NCBI GenBank assembly: GCA_002496725.1
Contig: DALI01000012.1
Location: forward strand, 1-6,354
Source: Euryarchaeota archaeon UBA181
Lineage (GTDB): Archaea > Thermoplasmatota > Poseidoniia > Poseidoniales > Thalassarchaeaceae
Direction: 5' to 3'
Length of the DNA: 6,354 nt
A model generated the notes under the pieces. It did not search any database. It was not told where the DNA came from and was given only the letters and a program-made list of their open reading frames with translations. The position numbers and the translations under genes were made by a program. Positions 1 through 6,354 of the stretch are shown here, piece by piece (positions within the stretch are counted from its first letter, which is position 1; each line of letters begins with the position of its first letter).

Positions 1-447
1 TTCTTTGAAGCGTTTGACCAACTTCCCGTGGAATGGCGAGATATGGATGACTGGCTTCCTTTCAGAGACGTCCACGCATACGAGGATGTCACTTACCGAG
101 AGTTTTCAGTTGCGATTGATTCTAGTGGCAGCGGTTTCTTCGGAGGGGGCGATATCATCTACTACCTCGTAATTGATGGGTGGAATAACAGGAGATACTC
201 CAATACGGATGCATCTGGAGGCGATGTTGATGTGGAAGTTCTAATTGATGTTGAAGAGCGATTGAATATTCCCAAATTTACTGCTACCCTATTGGTCGGT
301 TCTTTGCCTCTTGCTTGTATCATATTGCCGATGATCATACATTTTCGATATATGGCCACGGGAAGAGAAGCTCGCTCGAATGAGGAAGTTCGAGAGGTCC
401 CTTATCTCGATAGTGAAAGCAATAAAAATCAGAATTACGAAGAGTAG
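1..447 (+). CDS. Membrane-anchored protein of unknown function, 5'-truncated
   Basis: I do not recognise this gene. The frame is open from the first base of the window, so the true start is probably upstream. In-frame GTG (28) and ATG (43) exist, but neither has a convincing Shine-Dalgarno. The visible 148 residues begin with a Trp/Asp-rich stretch. Next comes a region of alternating hydrophobic strands with a Ser/Gly-rich turn (SGSGFFGGG), which looks like an extracytoplasmic beta-sandwich. A single hydrophobic helix follows (about 280-339, TLLVGSLPLACIILPMII). Basic residues (HFRY, GREAR) come next, then a polar, acidic C-terminal tail of about 35 residues. The positive charge after the helix suggests a cytoplasmic C-terminus, with the N-terminal part outside. 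The gene converges on aroD, and their stops overlap by 13 bp. That it is a real gene is supported by the long open frame and the TM plus charge pattern. Function is unknown. Confidence 0.7.
   Translation, partial: FFEAFDQLPVEWRDMDDWLPFRDVHAYEDVTYREFSVAIDSSGSGFFGGGDIIYYLVIDGWNNRRYSNTDASGGDVDVEVLIDVEERLNIPKFTATLLVGSLPLACIILPMIIHFRYMATGREARSNEEVREVPYLDSESNKNQNYEE
424..428 (-). terminator. Oligo-T tract just after the aroD stop
   Basis: Read on the minus strand, a T5 run within a T-rich stretch lies 7 nt past the aroD stop codon. No hairpin precedes it. Archaeal RNA polymerase can terminate at short oligo-T tracts without a hairpin, so this is a candidate terminator. It would be weak if the organism is bacterial. 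The site lies inside the end of the convergent gene. Confidence 0.3.
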
Positions 448-1232
448 CCCAGTAACTTCCATGCTGTTGAAAGATCGGATACATTTATTTTCCCAGAGTG
501 AGATAGGTGCCAACCGACCTCCATTGTTGAATATGCCATCTTCTGATTCAGTATAGGGGCGTGTATCCTCGCCCAATCCCCTCCTGATCCAATTCCCATG
601 ATAGCCATATTGACCTCTGAATCTTTCAATTCCCATGCAGCCTCAAAAATCCTTAGAGCACCCTCTGCTCCCGAAATTGGATAGCAAATCTTCACCATAT
701 CACCATAATTGGCATATTCCTTGATCTCATCTACAATTTCGTCTGCCGGAGGGGGCCTCTCTTCTGAATGATGAGAAGCTATGACCTGTGTCTTTCCTGA
801 GGCTGACTCGATTAGGGATTCTCTATCTGGTGAGGCTATGTCGACTTCAAGATCTATCCAACTAACTTCACTTTCTATTGCGACTCTGAGGACATCTATT
901 CTGCTAGATTCATCTCCAGGGTAGTGTCCTCCCTGTCTCTCTGGCCGACAGGTGATTATCACAGGAAGCTCTATCCCTTGTTTGAATGAGGAAAGTGCGA
1001 TATCTAAATCTACTGATTCCAGAGGTTGGCCGACATATTCTATTTCCTTTCTCGTCGGCCTTCTTGAGTCGACCTCTTCTTCTGTATCTTCTGTCTCTAC
1101 CTCTCGGGCCCAGAGGCGATCGAGTCTTACTTCAACTAAATCTGCTCCAGCCGCTGTTGCCAAAGCGGCATCCTTGAGCATCTCATCTACGGTGCAACCA
1201 CTTAGCACGACGCACACGAGCGGTAGTTCCAT
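435..1232 (-). CDS. aroD: 3-Dehydroquinate dehydratase, type I (shikimate pathway)
   Basis: Type I 3-dehydroquinase converts 3-dehydroquinate to 3-dehydroshikimate through a lysine Schiff base. It is the third step of the cytoplasmic shikimate pathway to aromatic amino acids. The 265-residue product shows the (beta/alpha)8 signatures in order: EVRLDRL (E34, R36, D38), TCR (R96), IDLEVD (126-131), SHH with the catalytic base at H155, MVKICYP with the Schiff-base lysine K181, ARIHAP with substrate-binding R222, and LSHSGKI (243-249) at the substrate-closing loop. The spacing from IDLEVD to the histidine fits the family signature. Three usually conserved positions differ: E86, D144 and Q236 of the enteric enzyme correspond here to Q100, S156 and K248. 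An acidic, low-complexity insert follows beta-2 (about residues 42-60), making the protein slightly longer than typical family members of about 220-250 residues. The ATG start is supported by GAGG 6 nt upstream. The gene stands alone, with no other aro gene in view. Confidence 0.9.
   Translation of the reverse strand: MELPLVCVVLSGCTVDEMLKDAALATAAGADLVEVRLDRLWAREVETEDTEEEVDSRRPTRKEIEYVGQPLESVDLDIALSSFKQGIELPVIITCRPERQGGHYPGDESSRIDVLRVAIESEVSWIDLEVDIASPDRESLIESASGKTQVIASHHSEERPPPADEIVDEIKEYANYGDMVKICYPISGAEGALRIFEAAWELKDSEVNMAIMGIGSGGDWARIHAPILNQKMAYSTMEVGWHLSHSGKINVSDLSTAWKLLGYSS
484..491 (+). terminator. T-rich tract after the upstream membrane-protein gene
   Basis: A TTTATTTT run begins 37 nt after the stop of the plus-strand gene, inside the antisense of aroD. 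It could act as an archaeal oligo-T terminator. No stem-loop precedes it, and its sequence is also constrained by aroD coding, so the call is weak. Confidence 0.2.
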
Positions 1233-1238
1233 CTGTTG

Positions 1239-1242
1239 CCTC
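1239..1242 (-). promoter_or_regulatory. Ribosome binding site of aroD (GAGG)
   Basis: On the minus strand GAGG lies 6 nt before the ATG of aroD, a normal Shine-Dalgarno distance. It supports the chosen start codon. Confidence 0.5.
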
Positions 1243-1530
1243 GACCCTAGGATTCTGTTTAATCGTGTCGTGTCTGGATATGATGAGATTTTCTCAGTCG
1301 AGAATGGTCATAACCCACATTTTACTCTCTTCGTCGAAAGTCGGGTTGGGCAGGTTTGATCCAGGAATATGTTCTATTATGGACAGGAATACCATTTTCC
1401 AGTATACCCCATATGCTTCATCCGACGACTTAGAATAGTAGACTATCATGGAATTTTAACTATCTAGTAGGCCGGTAATATACTTTTTTCCCAGGGTTCT
1501 GAAACTAGTGAAATTGAATGATTATGAGCA

Positions 1531-1537
1531 ATATATT
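1531..1537 (+). promoter_or_regulatory. Candidate TATA box for the gyrB-gyrA operon
   Basis: ATATATT is preceded by a purine-rich stretch (GAGCAA) that could be a BRE element. If the organism is archaeal, transcription would start about 25 nt downstream, near 1558-1562. That gives a leader of about 55 nt containing the hairpin at 1582-1604. The box at 1476-1483 is a competing candidate and would give a leader of about 110 nt. The placement is inferred from sequence alone. Confidence 0.35.
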
Positions 1538-1538
1538 C

Positions 1539-1560
1539 GCAGGGTTGAATAACCACCTGC
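1539..1560 (+). repeat. Imperfect inverted repeat in the gyrB leader or promoter
   Basis: GCAGGGTT (1539-1546, reading GCAG then GGTT) can pair with AACC (1551-1554) and CTGC (1557-1560) around a GAAT loop. Two bases, 1555-1556, bulge out, giving an eight-pair stem. It sits immediately after the candidate TATA box at 1531, where an operator would be expected. It could equally be chance. Confidence 0.3.
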
Positions 1561-1580
1561 CTCCAGATTATAGCATTATC

Positions 1581-6292
<4,712 letters not shown>

Positions 6293-6334
6293 CACCGTTC
6301 CTCTTAAGCGGGGGTCTCTGGTCGCCGGAACGCT

Positions 6335-6354
6335 GCGGCAGTCGCATAGCCTGG
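6335..6354 (+). tRNA. Possible 5' end of a tRNA gene, cut by the window edge
   Basis: After the gyrA stop the sequence turns GC-rich: 41 of the last 62 bases are G or C. The final bases TCGCATAGCCTGG resemble the tRNA A-box and D-arm. Read that way, GCGGCAG is the 5' acceptor strand, T is U8, GCAT the D-stem, A14-G15 follow, and GG is G18-G19. C at position 9 is atypical because a purine is usual. The remaining arms lie outside the window, so neither cloverleaf nor anticodon can be checked. CTTAAG at 6303-6308 is a weak TATA-like element about 28 nt before the proposed start. The 42 bp between gyrA and this point show no T-run terminator. Another structured RNA is possible. Confidence 0.35.

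Noticed and set aside
289..636. Minus-strand open frame of 115 codons overlapping the first gene and the aroD 3' end
   Set aside because: It overlaps two better supported genes in other frames and shows no motif or start signal.
952..1359. Open reading frame of 135 codons on the plus strand opposite aroD
   Set aside because: It is antisense to a clearly identified aroD. Its product is Ser/Thr-rich low-complexity sequence typical of a shadow frame, with no domain and no ribosome site.
1362..1391. CAGGAATA repeated twice, 22 bp apart, in the intergenic region
   Set aside because: Only eight bases in two copies, with no symmetry and no clear relation to a promoter. Too weak to call an operator.
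1543..1557. GGTTGAATAACC resembling a tRNA T-arm
   Set aside because: It lacks the TTCRA order of a T-loop, and no acceptor, anticodon or D-arm is found at the right distances.

Overview
The window looks like a housekeeping stretch of a mesophilic prokaryote genome with roughly even base composition. My best guess is a planktonic archaeon of the Marine Group II type (Poseidoniia). Reasons: a type I 3-dehydroquinate dehydratase, AT-rich boxes that resemble archaeal TATA elements, an acidic proteome, and a bacterial-type gyrase that this lineage is known to have acquired. No taxonomic marker is present, so a bacterium cannot be excluded.

Layout, left to right. (1) Positions 1-447 (+) hold the 3' part of a gene for a membrane-anchored protein of unknown function: a beta-rich outer part, one transmembrane helix and a polar tail. 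(2) Positions 435-1232 (-) hold aroD, converging on the first gene and overlapping it by 13 bp at the stop codons. (3) Positions 1233-1614 are a 382-bp divergent intergenic region carrying the promoters of aroD and gyrB. Close to the gyrB start it contains a perfect 10-bp-stem hairpin. (4) Positions 1615-3573 (+) are gyrB and 3563-6292 (+) are gyrA. They overlap by 11 bp, and a near-perfect Shine-Dalgarno for gyrA lies inside the end of gyrB. (5) The last 62 bp are clearly GC-rich and end in a tRNA-like A-box, so a tRNA gene cut by the window edge is plausible.

GyrB (ATPase and TOPRIM) and GyrA (breakage-reunion and DNA-wrapping) form the A2B2 DNA gyrase that introduces negative supercoils. 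Their overlap suggests coupled, balanced synthesis. AroD belongs to the shikimate pathway and has no evident functional link to gyrase. I do not see a novel multi-gene system. The points most worth a second look are the gyrB leader hairpin and its embedded mini-ORF, non-consensus active-site residues in AroD, and unusual residues in GyrA (Q at the quinolone position, a variant GyrA-box, and an acidic insert in the C-terminal domain).
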